A stretch of 64,000 nt of DNA from Copromyces sp. CBS 386.78 (taxonomy: Eukaryota > Ascomycota > Sordariomycetes > Sordariales > Sordariaceae). A program made the position numbers and the translations under genes. Of the stretch, positions 1-13,634 are shown in pieces. Location of the stretch: NCBI GenBank assembly GCA_030685235.1, contig MU839222.1:1-64000 (forward strand), read 5' to 3'. Position 1 is the first letter of the stretch. Every line of letters starts with the position of its first letter. The notes below the pieces were generated by a model, which worked only from the letters and a program-made list of their open reading frames with translations, made no database searches and was not told where the DNA came from.

Positions 1-97
1 CGGGACCGAGTCCCACTGGTGCGTGCGTGCAACACCATTGGCCAATGGTCATGGGTGCGCACCACCAGTGCACATCACAGGCTAATCCTGTGATACT
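1..97. repeat. Probable LTR end, cut by the window edge
   Basis: This GC-richer stretch ends in a small palindrome (TCACAGGCTAATCCTGTGA). The last ~38 bases match 15,520-15,557 once C-to-T and G-to-A changes are allowed, and both copies lie in the same orientation with unrelated sequence to their right. LTR ends of fungal gypsy elements often read TGT(C/A)ACA...TGTRACA, which fits. It could also be a solo LTR. The left boundary is outside the window. Confidence 0.45.
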
Positions 98-2760
98 TCG
101 GGTACTAAAAAAAATTATAAAGCCAAAGTCTACTTAATACTAAAAAAGCTCCTTAATATAAACTTCTATTTAAACCTAAATAAATACAAATTTATTATTA
201 AAAAGGTTAAATATTTCAATTTTATTATTTACGCGGGTATAAGAATATAAACCAACCCCGAGAAAATTAAAACTATCTTCAACTAACTCCCTCCTAACTC
301 TTAGAAAAACATTCGCAATTTTTTTAAATTCGTTAACTATTATAAGATATTTATACTCTAATTCTCAAAGGTCGTAGCCCTATTAACAATATTTACCGGT
401 AAAGGAATAGCCTTCGAATAAACTAAAAAATACGAAAATACTTTCCAATTATTCAAAACACTATTTACAAAAGCCCCAATCCTTACAAAATTTAACCCTA
501 ATAAAAAAATATTCTTAAAAACGGATTATAATAACTTCGTATTAAATAGAATTATTTTACAAAAAATTAACAAATTTAGAAAACGGGCGGTTATCGATTA
601 TTATTTACAAAAATTAAATACTACCGAACAAAATTACCCTATTTATAATAAAAGAATACTTACAATTATTAACTATTTAGAATAATAATCGGTTAAACTA
701 TAGAATTATAAATCCTTTACTATCTTTAGTAATTACCAAAATTTAAAATACTTTATAAAAATATAGCGGCTCTCTAAACAATAAATTTACTAAGCTAAAT
801 ATTTATTACAATTCAACTTCGGCATCGAATATTAACTAAATAAGGAAGGCATAATCCTTAATACTTTATTCCGCCAGGAATAAAACATACCTACCGAACA
901 AGACTACGAAACCCGCAACTTATAAATAATACCAGATTCCGCTCTCGAATTTTATAGCCTACTCCGCATTTCTACTTCCCAAATTATTTATACTAGGAAG
1001 GAAAGTATAAAAATATTTAAAAATCCGGATTTATAATAATTTTAAAATTAAATAGCCCTAAAAAACTCCCTATACTAATAAGTTAAAATAATAGTCTAAA
1101 ATAACAAACGGCACCTCGACCCTTCCTTAAAACTTAAAATATAAATTACCAATTATACTATTAACTTTTATAGCCGACTCCACTACTAAAGCTACCTTTA
1201 AATCCTTAAAGCGCCTATCTATATTAAATCTAATTCTATTAACCTTTCAGACTAATTCTAATAATTTAATACCCTCCGTAGGACTCTTATTTAAATTATA
1301 TACAATTCTTATATCCTTAACTACCTAAAAAGAGAAAGTACTATAATAATATTTATCTAATACTTTTATTAACTACTCTTAAGGGCTTATATCTAATAAT
1401 TCCTTCGTAACTATTATATTTATAATTCTACAAAAATTTGGAAAGAATAAAAACGAAGCCTCTTATAACCGCTACCAATCCCGGAACAATTTAATAGAAA
1501 AATTTAAATAGATTTTATTACGGACTTCCTAAATTTAAACGGCAATATTTATTTCTAAATTATTAAGAACTAACTTAATAAAAACATTATCCTCGAACCT
1601 ATACCTTCTATAAAAGCCGAATTTTATACCGAACAGTTTTTCTAATATTTCGTTAAATACTATAATATCCCTAAATTTATTATTAATAATCGAGGTTCCA
1701 ATTAAACTAACCGTTTCTAAGCAAAATTCTACGAACTATTTAATATTAAACGCCTTTTAAATACAATTTATTACTTATAAATTAATAATAGCCTAGAATA
1801 TATAAATTAAAAGATTTATACCTACCTTCGAACAGTCATTAATTATATCTAAAACAATTAGGACAAATAATATCTAATAGCCTAATTAACTATTAACAAC
1901 CGCATTAATACTTCAATTAATATAAGCCTATTTTTTACTATTTACAAATTTAACGTAAAACTCCTAATTTCCATTATTAAAGAGCCTACAAACGGACCTC
2001 TACTCTTCTCCTTTAAAAAACGAATTTATTAATTCGTTTAAAAATTATAATAAATTACAAACTTATATTAAATTATTATAACGGCGGCCGCCTAATAATA
2101 AGAGAAATTTATTAATTAATATCATTAATTAACCGAACGCTTCTAAATTGGAAATAAAATCTAATTTAACCTTAAAAACTATAATACTAATTATCCTAAA
2201 AAGAAATTAAATTAATTATACGTAAAATATACAATTTCGAAAGTCCTCTCTCCGTATATCATAGAATTTTGTAACTTTCTTTAAATTATTTACAACGTTT
2301 TTTATATAAATCTTCTATAGCAAATAATTTAAAATCTATTATTAGGATAAAAATTTACCAATAATTAACCGCCAATTATAAAAATAGAAGGAGAATTCGA
2401 ATAGTAAATAGAAGAAATCTTTTATATATTTACTAACCGTAAGAGAAGGGGACCCGTCTATAAAATTTTAATTAAATAGAAAGGGTACTACAATTTTATT
2501 TAAAAACCTTTAATAGAATTTAAAGAAATGAAAATACTTAACGAATTCGAAGGTAAATATAGAACGGCGGATACTAATAATAGACTAGCCGACTAATAAA
2601 TTAAAAACTTTCCCCTAAAGGATCCTACAAATGGAATAAAATCAATTAATTACGGAATTACGGGAAAAAAATTAATTTACAACATTAGAAGAAATTTAAA
2701 ATTAATTAGGGTAAAACCCTGAAAATACTAAATATCTTTTATTATTTCGTTACTTAATAA
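98..2760 (+). mobile_element. Decayed Ty3/gypsy chromovirus, 3' part of pol
   Basis: No long frame survives, but successive pol blocks can be read on the plus strand. RNase H is at about 460-690, with LFTKAPIL then LKTD, and TEQNYPIYNK. The integrase core is at about 1,480-1,960, with IDFITDFP and then IINNRGSN where families have a D-R-G motif, so Asp has become Asn. A chromodomain is at about 2,390-2,580 (RKRRGPVYKILIK, then KGY, then EFEGKY). Reverse transcriptase and gag are missing to the left, so the element is truncated at the LTR-like end at 97. Stops and Asn, Tyr and Ile substitutions are those expected from RIP. Boundaries are approximate. Confidence 0.75.
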
Positions 2761-4374
2761 ATCCTCTATAATTTAATTAATATCAATTTTTATCCTCCTT
2801 CCTCCAATTAAATTTATATTAATAATAGTATATAAATCGTACGGGACAAGGCGAATATTTTCGGCGTAGAACGGGGAAAATAAAAATAGTAAAAGGCGGA
2901 TTCTATTAAACGGGCGAATACTAAGGGGTAAATAAATAATATTTTACTATAAAAACCTATTAAAGCCCGAAATCTTCTTAAATTATTTAATAGCGGCGCT
3001 ACTATACATATACGCCCAACGCTTAAAAGCGGCGGAAAACCTAATAATATTCTTAATAATAATAATAAGAATAGTAAGAATAATAATAGTAGAGGTAAGG
3101 GAAGTAATAGTAAAGGTAGTGGGAATAGTAGTAATAGGGGTAGAGGAAAAGGTAATAATAATAGCAATTCTCTCCTTATACTCGTTTTAATCGTTATAAA
3201 TAACTATTATATTATTGAAGTCGTATTAAACGGCGGCGTTAATAACCTATTTAATAAACCCTATATATTCTTTAAAGGCCGCTACCCTCCCCTTAAATTT
3301 AACGAATTTAATTATTTAATCCTTAAAAATTTAAATTTCGGCGATTAAAAAAGATAACGGACCTTCGAATTTAATAAAAGGAGACCGCTAGCAGGCCGTA
3401 ATAAATTCGGACCCAATTTAAACCTAAAAATTATTAATAAAAATAATAAATATAAAAATAAATTAGGTAAAAAAAGAAAAATTTACGTAAAAATACTAAT
3501 ATCCTTAACTTCTTTTATAATTATTAAATAATTAAATATTTTAAAAGCGGCGATAAATAATTCGTATTTAAACCTCGGAATATATTTAACTGTATATTAA
3601 ACGGTAAAGAACTTTTAAACCTATTTTAACGTCGGCTTATAAAGTTTTTTAGCATATTAGCACGCTAAATACATAATAGCTACGCTATTAGCGGCGGGAG
3701 TAACGTAATTATACTTATTAATTAAGTAGTATATATACTAATTTAAAAGCGGGGCGGCAATAGCGGTAATAATAGTAGTAATAGCGGCCTTAATAATAAT
3801 CTCTCTATTAATACTGGTAATAATAGTATTCGGGCGGATTTAGATTAGTTTAAAGATAATTCGGCGGCGAAGCGCGGAGGAGGGGGTTAGTAGAGCGGGG
3901 GATAATAATTAGTATAATTGCTACTATATACGCCGAAATTATTAAAATTCCAAAAAATCCTATATTATATCGGGGGTAGGGGTAAGACTAAATCTTTTAA
4001 TAGTTGCGATAAATTAGATTAGGAGGTTAGTAAATAGATGTAAGAGCGGGGTAAAATTAACGAACGGCGTAGTAGTAATCGCGGGAATATAATAGTAGGA
4101 GAGAAAAAGAGGTAATAGGGAGGTAATAATTGCGATAACTATATTAGAAAGTTAAGTAATAGGGAGGATATTTATAACGTAATACGATAATAGTTGAAGG
4201 AAGAAAGAGGAGGAAGGAGAGAGGGAGAGGGATTTATAAATAAATAAAATACGTACCGCGTAATTAGAAGGGAGGGAGGCTTGTTATCTAATATTTGGGA
4301 TATACGTAATTTATTATAGTTATATATTTAATTATTTAATTAGAGGAAGGGGGGGGCTAATATTATAGGGCTAA
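2761..4374. other. AT-rich RIP-decayed DNA, no gene recognised
   Basis: A minus-strand open frame at 2,814-3,167 encodes mostly Leu, Pro and Phe. It arises from a purine-rich AGTAATAG-type low-complexity tract and I do not regard it as a gene. The rest, including the GCGG-rich patches at 3,660-4,350, carries no motif I recognise. It may be gag-side debris of neighbouring elements. Confidence 0.4.
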
Positions 4375-4600
4375 TACCCGTGGCTATATACCTGGTAATC
4401 GCCAGGCGAATTGCCGTGCCGGCAACGCTACCGTGCTGGCAACCCCTCCCTATAGCTCGTATACTTATACGTCCCTTAAAAAGGATAGCTAGCTAGCCGC
4501 CTGCTCTATAGGCACCCTTCCTCTCTTTCTTTCCTCGTAGAACCTTATCGATCGTTTAGGCCAGCACCTGTGCCAACTGTACTGCACCCCTTACAATATT
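4375..4600. repeat. GC-richer island in AT-rich DNA, possible solo LTR
   Basis: About 225 bases keep ordinary composition, with CpA and TpG dinucleotides, between heavily RIP-decayed blocks. Sharp edges, a TATA-like stretch and a pyrimidine run (4,508-4,534) suggest an LTR, but no second copy was found in the window and no termini could be fixed. Confidence 0.3.
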
Positions 4601-7600
4601 CTAATTTATTTAATCGTACTTTTCCTTAAAAATTTTATAAACGAATATTAGAAAGGACTTTTCTTCTTTAAACTTACTAATACTTCGCTTAAAAGCGCAA
4701 TAACCATTAATAATAAAATCGGAATCCGAATATACTTTCACTAATAAATACTTTCGTTCTACAAACCCCTTAATAATTATCCCGGCTGCAATATTAACCC
4801 GAACCTTCTCCCGAATAACTTCCGAAAATTTATTCAATTCTACTTAAATATATTACATTAACCGGTCAACTATTTCAATAAATATAATTATAAAATCTAT
4901 AGTAAATATTTTACTTATTTTATTATAGAATAAAAAGAAGTGCTCAACCTCCTAAAATAATAACGTTATCTAAGCTTAACGCTATTACAACTCTAAATCC
5001 ATAAAATATTCGAATAATATATATATATCTAAACGTAGCGCTAAATCGGTACTAAAACCTATTCTAATATTAATAAAATCTTTATTACCCTTATAATCTA
5101 ATTTTATACCAATAAAATTATTATAAATATTAGTACCAACGAAGAAAATATTCCGAATAAATATAATTTTAACTATATAATTTATATAACTAAACTTTTT
5201 AAATTCTTCCTCTATAAAAACGTACGTATTTACAACTACCGAATTATAGCGCTCCTTATAAATAATTCGGGTAATATCTAATACTTCTCGTATATAATTA
5301 TTATAACGTAAAAACTTATTTACATCTTTAATTAAAGATATATTACTATCCGTAGGAAATATATAAAGGCCGAATATTTCTCCTTCTTAAATTTAAATAC
5401 GTATAAACCCCAACACTATATTACTATATTACCGCACTATAAAATAGGAAAATACCTAGAAGATACAGACTTAATTATTTATAGTATATCCCCCGTATAG
5501 GGTTAAACCATTAATTAGAGCGTATTTAATAAAACGAAAAAGGTTAATATAGCGGGATTATATAAAGTAGCAATAAAGAGCAATAAATATAGTAAAATAT
5601 AAACTCTTACGGACTATAATCCTATTTAATTTCGCGGGGTCGTCGGTACTAAGGGAAGTAAAATCGCCACGCCTTACAGTAATAATATATAAAGGAAAAT
5701 CCTCCAATTCAACAACTTTAACCATACATATAAAATATATATACTAATAATAATCGGTCATCGAATTAATATACTCTTTAAAATAAAATATATATATTAT
5801 TAAATATAATACCCTTCTATCTTTTAAGCTTATATAGGCACTTTATATAATTTAATAGGCCGAACTAATTAAATACTAGAAATAATTAGCGTTAATATAT
5901 TGATAGGCCTATAGGGGTATAAATTTATATATATAAAATAGGAAAAGGGATTTCGAAGGCGGGTTTTACTCTAATTAAAGTAAATAGAATTAAATTAAAT
6001 AGTTGGTTACACTTTAATTAGAATAAGATTTATTATACTTTAATTAGAGCGAAAGGGGCGATAAAAAGGAAAATATATATAATTATAATTTATATATTAA
6101 TAAAATATTTAAATATTTATATATCCTAATAAAGAGGCGGCGTCCTTTTTAAGATATTTAAATTCGATATTCTAACGTACTACTAAATCTTAACCCTATA
6201 TTCGGTTAGCCTTAATTACTTCGAAGGTTAAATCGGTATAACCCTTAAAAAGTCTAATTAATCGATTAATAAATTCGTAATTACTATTACCCTACTTTCG
6301 GATTTCCAGAAGGTTATTATATATTATATCTAAATTATAATACCCGGCATATAGCGGGTAACTTTTTTTTCCCAAAAGTATCGATCTATACTTAAGGTAA
6401 TTAAAGTTATAAAAATCGTCCTAATACTATTTAAACTCCGAGTATAATAATATTTATAAAAAATTAAAGTTAGGCGATTTTATTATAACGTATTTCATTA
6501 CTACTCTTAAATTATAAATCTCTAATATCGGCCTAACTTAATTACTAATTCCAATATTAATTATAGCCTAATTCGCACAATTCGTTATTATAATTACTTT
6601 CGCTCTAATTTAAATATATAGGTTATTAAAAAAAAATAAGGAAAAATCTAGCCACTTTCGCTCTAATCGTAGTATATTAATTATTATAAAAGGAAGGAAA
6701 GAGAGAGGGAAGAAAAAAAATCGAAATAAGAAATAAACGAGGGGGAGCTTAAAAATTACACTAACCGAATTAAAATATAATTAACATTATTACATAATAT
6801 AATTAACGCCCTTTTAAATTAATTAACACTATTACATAATATAACTAGCGTAGTTTTTAAAATAAATCTTTATTAATAGCCGTACAACAATTTAGAAATA
6901 ATTAATAATAAATACTAATATACTATATTTATTTACTTTATAAAATAAATTATAATAAAAACGAAAATAATTAAATAAAATAAATTATAATAAAAATAAA
7001 AATATTTAACAAATAATTTAATAATACTAGTAAATTATAATATATTTAAATAACTTTAATTAGACTAAAAGGTAATATATATATTATATAAGAAACTTAA
7101 TAGCTCGGTCGCAATTAATAAATTACGGAGCCGAAAGCAATTAAACAATTAAAATACGTATACAATTATTAAAAGAAATAATAATTCAAATAATAAATAA
7201 ATTAATTAAGAATATAATCGAATAGTATTATACTTTTATTAAAGGATTCTAATTAGAATAAAGGTCGTAAATATTTAAAAAGTCTATAGCAAGGCTATTT
7301 AAAGACTTTATATTATAAACTACAACCGATTTAATTACTCTAATTTAAATATAATTTAACTTTTATTCTTTCAACCTATATATCCCTTTCGTCTCTAATA
7401 TATTTATCCTTACCCTAAATAGTAATATAATTATCTTCGTAATTAAAGGCCGAAATACTCGCAATCTTCCTTTTCGGGCCTCTTAGTAGCAAAGTAATTT
7501 ACTTCTTCCATTTCGTTAAAACTATACTAATCTTCACCCTTTTCGCAAGTATAACTATATTTATATATATACTAGCGGGACCTATATATAGGGTAAGACC

Positions 7601-10423
7601 TATAGTATTAAATAAATTATTCGTAATATTTTTCGAAAATTATACCCAACCCGCGCTCTTCAACCTCCTCTTTTCTACATTCATTATATTACAAATAATC
7701 CTCTCCTTACTAATAATAAATACCTTTAAAGAAATAAATATAATATAAACGTATTTAATAATTAATATATTCTTATACCCCTCTAACTATTTCTACAATT
7801 TAAATTCTAAAATAACCTTAATAAAATCCTCTATAATAAGTATCAGTTCTTACTTCCCAAATTATTTCGTAAATATATTTAAAAGAGAAAATAATATAAA
7901 CGCCTCCTTTAATAAATCGAACAATCTTAATATATTAAAATAGAATATTTTAACGGTAGCGATTATAAAGTAGTCTAATTCGTCGAAGGTAAAATTAACC
8001 CTAAATAATTTCGATAGGCGTTAATTATTACTAATTATAAACTTCTTAAATACGAGCGGTAAGAGACCTAATAAGGGATAATACTTATTATAATATCGTT
8101 CTCGAAATATTATAATAGAACGAATGCCAATATATTTAGCGTTAAAATCTTTCGTATAAATAAACGGGCCTCTAAATTCGGAAAGTAGCTTAAACTCCTA
8201 TAATAACCTTATAATATATAATTTAAAGTAACTTACATTAATAAATTCATATATCTCTTTATATTTATTAATATACTTTTTTCAATATAATTATTCTACT
8301 ACAATTTATATACGAAATTAGCAATCGCTATCGCTAATACCCAACTCCTAAAGGACTATACGGCCGAAGGTAGCTTTATCGTTATTCAACAATTTATTCT
8401 ATATATCTTCGTCCAACGTTTCTTCCGTATCCGACGCATCTTCGTCTAATATATTTATATTAGGTAATAAAAGTAATTAAATTAAATTATTAATTAAAGC
8501 GAAATTTAATATAATATATTAAATATTAATAGAAGGAAGGGCCGGGACTTTAGGGGTTTCCAACCCTAAATCGTCGATATAATCTATATAAATATCACCG
8601 GTATAAATATTAGTATTTACTATAATAGGTTTATTTAATTAGCCTAAATAATTAAATTAATAATATAGTATAAAATAATACCCTGTACTATACGTAGTAA
8701 AATCCGTACGGACGGCGCGTCCGAAATACTAAATTAAATCCGCAACGTTATTAAATTTAACCGCACTATATTAAATTATACGTTATACGTCCGGAATATT
8801 TATATTTATATCAAATAAAATAATAATAAATATAACCCGATACGTAGAATCTAACTACCTAAAATCTTCGTACATCTCCTTCTAATTTTAAGGACGAATA
8901 TCAGCGTCGTATTTACGGATTATTTTTATTACGTATAAAGGATTATAGCCAGATAATATAAAATAGCGTAGAAAGTACATCTAAGCGGAAAAAAGAAATA
9001 GTTTAATATTAATATAGATAATTATTTTCGGAATAAAATAGAAATTTAATTTAGGGGCGTCGGGCGTTCGGGGGCCGAAGACGAATTCGAACCGCCGATA
9101 ATCGTAGAACCTACTTCGTAAAATTAATTATAGTACTATAATAATATTAGTACGGTCGATAGAAGTACGAATAATAATAAATTTACTTAATTTACAATCT
9201 TTAAGGCGAAAACCGTTATATTTATATATATAATATTATACATTGTATATTAGTATAGCCGTACATCCGAATTAAGGAATGCTAGATAGGATAGCGGTCC
9301 TAATAGTATAGATATTTATAAATTGCCTTCGGAATTCGCGCTATTAGAATATAATATATAATTCGTTAATAGTAATAAAAGTAATCCGTTAATTAAACGA
9401 GGCCTTATATATAAATTTTATAAATTTTATATCGGTAGCTTATTCTAGACCGAAGAGGATATATATATAGTTTCCAAATTTTAAATCTGCCTAGAAGCGA
9501 ATATATTATTAGGCGATTAACTAAAACTCATTTAAAACTGATAGGGGGGGGATAATAATAAACCCCCCCTATTAATTTTAAAAAGAAAAATAATTAAATT
9601 TTTATACCTTTATAATTAATTAATTAATTAAAATAGGCCGAATACCCAAGTATTTTACAATAATATTACGCTATTCCTTACTAAGCCGATTAAGTAGTAT
9701 AATTTGGATAGTAACTTTATTGGATAGAATAATAAATATAGTTTAGAAAATAATACTTTTACTATAACTAGTTTAGGCAATAAGGATTATATCGCCTAGT
9801 TTATAAATAATATAATAAATATATTCAATTTAACTAAACTTTAGGCAACGACGTTCCTAATCTAATAGTAAACCTTAATTTAATATATATATAACGACCG
9901 TATTAATAAAATTATATTAAATTTATTCGTCGTCGGTAAAGGTTATACAACGTAATATTTTACTAATTTAATTTCGAAGAGTAGTATTAAAAGATTCGGA
10001 CGTATTTAACTTACGAAAATCGGTAATACGACGGATAAATATTATAAGCTCGTCGGTATTATATTTTTAATTATTTATTATTTGTACTAAATTTCGTATT
10101 AATACAACGATAAATTATTAAAATAGAGTATATAATCCTAATCGGAACTATTTTATATAAACTAAATACTATACTTACGGGGCTAAAAATTCCTATTATA
10201 TGGCGGAAATATAAAAAAAAAGTATAAGAATATAAATTTATAATATATATAATCTTTAAATACTTTATTCTATTACGTTAAAAATTATTATAATTGTATA
10301 AAGTTAGAATATTTATTCGAAGCTAAATAGAAATTGAATATTTTTGCGCAAACTTATTACTTTCGTTCAATTTTAGTATAGATATAAATTAATATTATAC
10401 TATTTAGACCCGTAGGTTCCAAA
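4601..10423. mobile_element. Unidentified RIP-decayed element remnants
   Basis: Open frames are short and interrupted. The frame at 4,610-4,837 (minus) encodes 75 residues (start MNKFSEVIREK) with no domain I recognise. On the minus strand between about 8,560 and 7,850 a longer decayed coding region can be followed through stops. It begins with an acidic stretch (DEDASDTEETLDED) and continues with Tyr/Phe/Lys-rich sequence including YINKYKEIYEF and FRERYYNKYYPLLGLLP. It reads like a transposon protein, but I cannot assign the superfamily. Base composition is about three-quarters A+T throughout. Confidence 0.4.
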
Positions 10424-10850
10424 CTACGCGCCATATATTCTGCTATAGCGGCCGAAAAGCGGGGCGGATCCGTAGGGGAAAAAATAGGGGCTGACAATTT
10501 GGAGAGCGTCGTTATTATGAGAGACTAATCGCACAGTCGCACATCGCTCGTCGCTCAATTGAGCGATCAATTGAGGGACTATCACGGCTGTCACGGCTGT
10601 CACGGCTGTCACGGCTGTTAGCGATTGTCACGGCTGTCAGTGACTGTCACGGCTGTTAGCGATTGGCTGTCAGCGATTGTCACGGCTGTTAGTGACTGTC
10701 ACGGCTGTTAGCGATACGTGTGCTATGTAGGGGTTAGAATGTGTAATGGGTTGAAATCTGGGAGCTTGGCGGTCGTGGTATGAGGAGGATTGGTGCTGGG
10801 CGGCAGGGTTAGGGATATGTGTGAGGAAAAAAGTAGATCACCGTACAAAT
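10424..10850. other. Normal-composition patch inside RIP block
   Basis: This ~430-base patch keeps GC content and CpA/TpG dinucleotides, unlike both flanks. It contains inverted AATTGAGC-type motifs (10,550-10,575) and the 9-bp minisatellite, and it directly abuts the point where the minus-strand gypsy pol stops inside RNase H. A 62-residue minus-strand frame here (10,424-10,612) simply translates the minisatellite. It could be the terminal region of the element that truncated the gypsy copy. Confidence 0.45.
10582..10716. repeat. Minisatellite of 9-10 bp units
   Basis: The unit TCACGGCTG is repeated head to tail four times and then alternates with a 10-base variant (TTAGCGATTG or TCAGTGACTG), giving a higher-order period of about 19 bp. 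One unit is irregular (GGCTGTCAGCGATTG). Single-base variants between units are mostly transitions. Confidence 0.85.
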
Positions 10851-11289
10851 AGATAATCGTGACCGTACGAATAGACTTTCTCATATTTAATTAGAAGTAT
10901 CCGTTTTTACGACGGTCTATTTTAATTAATTGTAGATCCGAAGTATAGGTCTATTCGTAAAAGCCTTCTTTAAAGCTTCGAAGGATTTTTAGTACTATTT
11001 TTCCTATTCTTATTCTGCCGTTTTCTTAATTAATTCGTATAATAGGCCGGCGATAATAGAGAAATACTTAATAAAGCGACGGTAGAAGTTAGCGAAGTTT
11101 AAAAATCATTGGAGCGATTTTTTAAAATTTAAAACTTCCTATATTATAATTATAAAGATTTTCTCTAAGTCTATTTCGAAATTACTTGGGGTAATAATAA
11201 GACTTAAATATTTAATTTACTATATATAGAATTTATATTTATTAATATCGATTTAGAGTCTTATTTTAATTATCTTTTATATGACTTCC

Positions 11290-11732
11290 CTAACGTATTT
11301 TTTATATTCCTTTTCGTTATCAGAATAAATTAAAACGTTATCGAAATAAATAGTGGCGTAAATATTAAAAATATTATATAGGACGTTATTAATATAATTT
11401 TAAAAAGTTCCCGGCGCGCTTTATAAATTAAAAGGATATATAATAGATTTATAAAGGTTAAAGTGGGTAATAAAGGCAGTGAACTATTTATACCCTTCTT
11501 TAATACGGATTTTATTAAATATAGTAATAATATTGAATTTTATAAAAAATTTTACTTTATAAATCGTATTAAAGGTTTGTTTAATTAGTAGTAACGGATA
11601 ATATATTTTTAATATAATATTATTAATATTACAGTAGTTTATATAAATATAGATTCCGCTTCCGAATTTTTTAATTAGTAAGAGGGGAGAAGCGGCCGTA
11701 AATTGTAATAGCCGGATAAACTTCTTCCTCAA
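11290..11732 (-). pseudogene. Gypsy reverse transcriptase fragment
   Basis: The translation shows the start of the RT palm (AASPLLLIKKFGSGIYIYINY) followed by KFNIITIFNKIRIKEGY, matching the family pattern K-D-I-x-A-F-N-R-I-R-I. After one stop comes YFDNVLIYSD at 11,337-11,348, where an active enzyme has Y-x-D-D. The second catalytic Asp is Asn here, so the enzyme would be dead even if reading were restored. The open piece at 11,484-11,732 has no native start. Confidence 0.8.
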
Positions 11733-13592
11733 ATTATTATCAATTTATTTTTTAATAACGATTATTTCTATAAGTAATATATATTAAAGTTATACGTTAG
11801 GAGGTTACTCTCCCAATTATAATTCGATTTTATAATTATATAAACGATAAGGAAGGATTTCTTCCGTTAGCGAGGGTAAAAAAGCGGCGATTTTACTAAT
11901 ATACTTCCGTCTTTTAAAATGAGTTTAAAATTTCAATAATTTCTTCTTTAATCTTTAATAACCGGTTTATTTTATCGAAAAAAAAATTTATATCCTTTTC
12001 GTCGACTTTAGCTAAATATATTTATCGGATGATTTTTTTATATATAGGCGCGTTAATTTCGAAGTTCTTAATAAAGTTAACCGCTTTAGTTAAAATTGCG
12101 GCCTTACGGGTATTTTTTAAAATATAAATATTAATTATTTTATTAATAAAATTATAGAGCGCGGGGGGTAAACTTTCCTTATACTTCCTTTTATTACCCT
12201 CTATAATATTATTAATTATTTCTTCGGTTAAATTTAGATTTTAAAGATTTACTATAGCCGTTAGCTTTTCGATTTCGGTATAGTTTGTAACGTACGGTTA
12301 TAATTATTCCTTTTCGTAAATAAAATTAAATACAGTTACGTTAAGTATTTTAATATTATTAAAATTAAATTTATAATTAGATTTATAAAAACGGTAGTAT
12401 TAGGGGCGAATTACGCTAATTAAAACGTAGCGGTTATTTATATATATATAAGGTTTATAAAGTGCGGGGCTCTTAATTTTAATAAGGAGAGTAGCGGTAT
12501 TAGTAATAGCGATTTTAAATTTAGCCCTCCGGGCTATTAGCGTTTTAATAGGAGCGGGGATTATACGGTAGCCGGTTTTAGGATCGATTTTAGGTTTAAT
12601 AATAGTAGAAGGGAATTTAAGAGCGGATAAAAGTTTTAGAGCGGACGAGGGCTTTGGAGCGGGTTCCGCTACAATTTTTTTAATCTTCTCTTTCTTAATA
12701 GTTAGAAGGCGAGAATTTTCTTTTCCGATAATTAGAGAGGGAAATTCGGTCTCTTCCTTTTTAATAGTTAGAAAGGGAGATTTAATCTTTTCTTTTTTAA
12801 TCAGCGGGATAAGTATTTGGCGAATAAAGGCTACCGAAACCCGGTTAGTAAAAGCTTTGGGTACTATTATTTAATATTTAGGGAGATCCGCTAATAAGTA
12901 GCGGCCTTAATAGGGAGTATAATTAAAATATATATTATATTATTCGTAATCGATTTCTAACCAATGATATTATATTTATAAGAAGCTTAAAATAATTGGG
13001 TACTTCTTAGAAATATTATAAATTAGGAAAGTAATAGTCTCTTTATAAAGGCCGATCTGGAATTTAATTATTACTCCTTTAAAAATAATACTTTTAATTA
13101 CTTTATTAGTAAGAACGAATTTCTTTACTTTTAATAATCGAAAACGAAGAAGGTTATTCCTAACGATAAAGGATTAATTAATAAATATAAAAGCGGAGTA
13201 ATTACTATCGATAAAGGTAATATAATAGTTTTTATACGAACGAATTATAATATAAGAAGTTAAGAATATTAAATTTAAGGAAGTAGAATTATTTAACGAT
13301 TAAATTTTAATTTCTTTTAAAACTTTTAGTTTTATAGAATTTAAAATTTATTTTTTAAATATAATTTAGCTAAGCTTTTATATACAATTATATATAGAAG
13401 CTAAGCGTTTTTTTAGTCGTTATAATATTCTCTTCTAGCGGCGGGCTTAATAGGGGCTAGAGCGGCCGGAGTAGTTGGAGTAGTATTGGTAGCGCGGATT
13501 TATTTTTAATTATAGCCTTTACCGCGGCCTTTCTTCTTCTTTTTGCTAGCGGGATATTGGGGGCCCTACGAATTATAATTAATTAATACGGT

Positions 13593-13634
13593 ATAATTAC
13601 GGGTAATATAGCCGGATTTACTATAGCGATAGTA
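13593..13634 (-). pseudogene. Gag CCHC zinc knuckle with all four ligands turned to Tyr
   Basis: The minus-strand translation is YYRYSKSGYITRNY. The spacing is exactly C-x2-C-x4-H-x4-C, but each of the three Cys and the His is encoded as TAC or TAT. TGY-to-TAY and CAT-to-TAT are both single transitions in the RIP direction. It lies upstream of the RT in the same orientation, as gag should. Confidence 0.8.

Noticed and set aside
2814..3167. Open frame of 117 residues, Leu/Pro/Phe-rich
   Set aside because: It translates an AT-rich trinucleotide-like tract, lacks any domain and sits in RIP-decayed DNA.
8100..8560. Copia or hAT transposase assignment for the decayed minus-strand coding region
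   Set aside because: Neither a D-G-A type integrase/RT motif nor a hAT dimerisation motif could be read.
10582..10716. CRISPR-like array
   Set aside because: Units are 9-10 bp without unique spacers, and the genome is eukaryotic; it is a minisatellite.
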